Below the pieces are notes generated by a model. The model had not been told where the DNA came from. It worked only from the letters and a program-made list of their open reading frames with translations, and ran no database searches. This document shows, one piece after another, positions 5,052 to 6,201 of a stretch of 6,201 bases of DNA; positions within the stretch are counted from its first letter, which is position 1, and the number at the start of each line of letters is the position of its first letter. The stretch comes from Akkermansiaceae bacterium UBA985 (GTDB lineage: Bacteria; Verrucomicrobiota; Verrucomicrobiia; Verrucomicrobiales; Akkermansiaceae): the NCBI GenBank assembly GCA_002292185.1, contig DBBL01000083.1, positions 408 through 6,608 of the forward strand, given 5' to 3'. A program made the position numbers and the translations under genes.

Positions 5052-6201
5052 ATGGCTAGTTCATCAATACCCCCCACCACAAATCCCTTTGATAATGCTT
5101 TTGAGCTCTTAGGCCAATCTCCTGAGGTTTCAACTGATTGTATACACGCAGAAGAGCTCGATCGGCTGGTCGGCGCTTTGTCTATTAGGGCGGAGAATTC
5201 TGGCCGTATCGTTCTGTTGAGGTCTCCACGAGCTGGCTTTGGCAAGACGCACTTATTGATACGTCTCAACGAGCGTGTTGCTAATACTCATGATTTCATT
5301 GCTCTTGAACCAAGCAGGGGGCGTTATTTGAATGATGAGTTAGTGCTTGATGCGGTGTTGCGAAATTTTTCGAGAATGTTACCGGACGGTGATGGCCTGA
5401 CCTATTTGGATAAGCTTGCTCGACGTATATTTGCCAAGGGGCTTGAGCCTTTGGTCTTATCTGGTGAAGTGCCCAGCCAAGACAAGGAAAGTGCGCTCGA
5501 GGCCATGAGAAATCGCCCGGCTGAAACCTTTGATTTCCACAACGCTGAGGCATCCACTGCGCAGTGGGCATTGTCCAATTTCACCCTACTGGGCCCACGG
5601 CTTTCAACAGAACTGGCTGAGCAAATAGAAGCCAGGTATCGCCCTGTAGCATGGTGGATAGAGCTGCTTTTTCGCTACAGCTCAGCTTCTCTCGAACAGG
5701 GCAATAGGAATGGATCACTCTTTGAGACGGTGTTTAATGGTGAGCAGCATGAGGCAGACATGCATGAAAAGCTGGTGACTTTGCTGAACTTGGTTGGTTT
5801 GGTCACTTCGCCAGTGCTTGTTCTTGATGAAGTCGAAGGCTTGTCGAGTAGTCCGGAATCTGGATTAGAAATCGTCACTTTTCTAAACACATTACATCAA
5901 TCTTGTAAAAAGATGGTTCTTATTATCAGTGTTAATGGCGATGTGTGGCAAACTGCTTTTTTACCCCGTCTGCCGTGTGGTCTCAAAGATCGCCTGACGG
6001 ATATCGTGGTCGATTTGAAGCCCATCACCAAAGAACAAGCGATAAGAATCTTGCGCGATCGTGCAGGAGACCGTGCTGATGTGCTGGCAGAGACGATCGA
6101 TTTTGATTGTGGTGTTGTTTACCCACGCGGCATCGTTCGTTCGGCAGCTTCTGCCTGGAATGATATTGATGCGCGTCAGAAGGAAGTCGAAGTAGGAGAC
6201 G
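5052..6201 (+). CDS. AAA+/ORC-like P-loop ATPase, N-terminal part (runs off window)
   Basis: 383 codons are visible and the frame is open at the window end. It encodes a P-loop ATPase I cannot assign to a named family. The Walker A region is SPRAGFGKTHLL (58-69): it fits GxxxxGKT except that the first glycine is proline (P59). Walker B is PVLVLDEVE (254-262, with D259 and E260), sensor 1 is probably N295 in IISVNGD, R314 in LKDRL is a candidate arginine finger, and YPRGIVRSA (357-365) resembles a sensor 2 helix. The order resembles AAA+/ORC/Cdc6-like and STAND-like ATPases. About 190 residues separate Walker A from Walker B, much more than in a minimal AAA module, so an inserted, mostly helical region is likely (about 95-245). 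No membrane segment or signal peptide is seen, so it is probably cytoplasmic. The ATG at 5052 is the only usual start after the in-frame TAA at 5016. It is divergent from the MoxR operon; a functional link is unproven. Confidence 0.85.
   Translation, partial: MASSSIPPTTNPFDNAFELLGQSPEVSTDCIHAEELDRLVGALSIRAENSGRIVLLRSPRAGFGKTHLLIRLNERVANTHDFIALEPSRGRYLNDELVLDAVLRNFSRMLPDGDGLTYLDKLARRIFAKGLEPLVLSGEVPSQDKESALEAMRNRPAETFDFHNAEASTAQWALSNFTLLGPRLSTELAEQIEARYRPVAWWIELLFRYSSASLEQGNRNGSLFETVFNGEQHEADMHEKLVTLLNLVGLVTSPVLVLDEVEGLSSSPESGLEIVTFLNTLHQSCKKMVLIISVNGDVWQTAFLPRLPCGLKDRLTDIVVDLKPITKEQAIRILRDRAGDRADVLAETIDFDCGVVYPRGIVRSAASAWNDIDARQKEVEVGD

Noticed and set aside
4994..5269. 91-codon minus-strand frame across the start of the plus-strand ATPase gene
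   Set aside because: It overlaps the Walker A coding region in antisense and has no recognisable features; the plus-strand frame is the one with ATPase motifs.

Overview
This window shows ordinary bacterial protein-coding DNA of moderate GC content with more AT-rich gaps. It has one four-gene block on the minus strand (about 1-4793) and one gene on the plus strand (from 5052), arranged divergently around a 258-bp intergenic region. I see no tRNA, rRNA, CRISPR array, insertion sequence or intrinsic terminator.

In transcription order, the minus-strand block encodes a MoxR-type AAA+ ATPase (4793 to 3723), a soluble DUF58 protein with a von Willebrand A (VWA)-like domain (3658 to 2762), a membrane protein with an N-terminal BatA domain plus VWA and glutamine-amidotransferase-like domains (2730 to 769), and the first 245 codons of a second membrane-anchored VWA protein (737 to the window edge at 1). 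Gaps of 64, 31 and 31 bp, one strand and no visible terminator point to one operon that continues beyond the window. This MoxR / DUF58 / BatA-like / VWA order is a known arrangement related to the Bacteroides aerotolerance (Bat) cluster and is common in Bacteroidetes and in the Planctomycetes-Verrucomicrobia group. The likely division of labour is that MoxR is the ATP-driven chaperone or remodeller, DUF58 is a cytoplasmic MIDAS-bearing adaptor, and the two membrane VWA proteins present large non-cytoplasmic regions at the envelope. All three VWA-type proteins keep the DxSxS metal-binding motif.

The plus-strand gene at 5052 is incomplete (383 codons). It encodes an unrecognised AAA+/ORC-like P-loop ATPase with Walker A, Walker B, sensor 1 and arginine-finger-like motifs. 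The first glycine of its P-loop is replaced by proline. Its function and any relation to the operon are unknown.

No start codon in the window has a clear Shine-Dalgarno sequence, and one gene appears to begin at TTG. That, together with the gene order, makes a Verrucomicrobia-like (PVC group) marine or host-associated bacterium my best guess, but it is an inference and not a firm assignment. The intergenic region holds several small symmetric elements and a perfect 10-nt SD/anti-SD complement that faces away from the operon. These are the main unexplained signals. I do not see a clearly new biological system; the best candidates for follow-up are the unidentified ATPase and the intergenic elements beside it.
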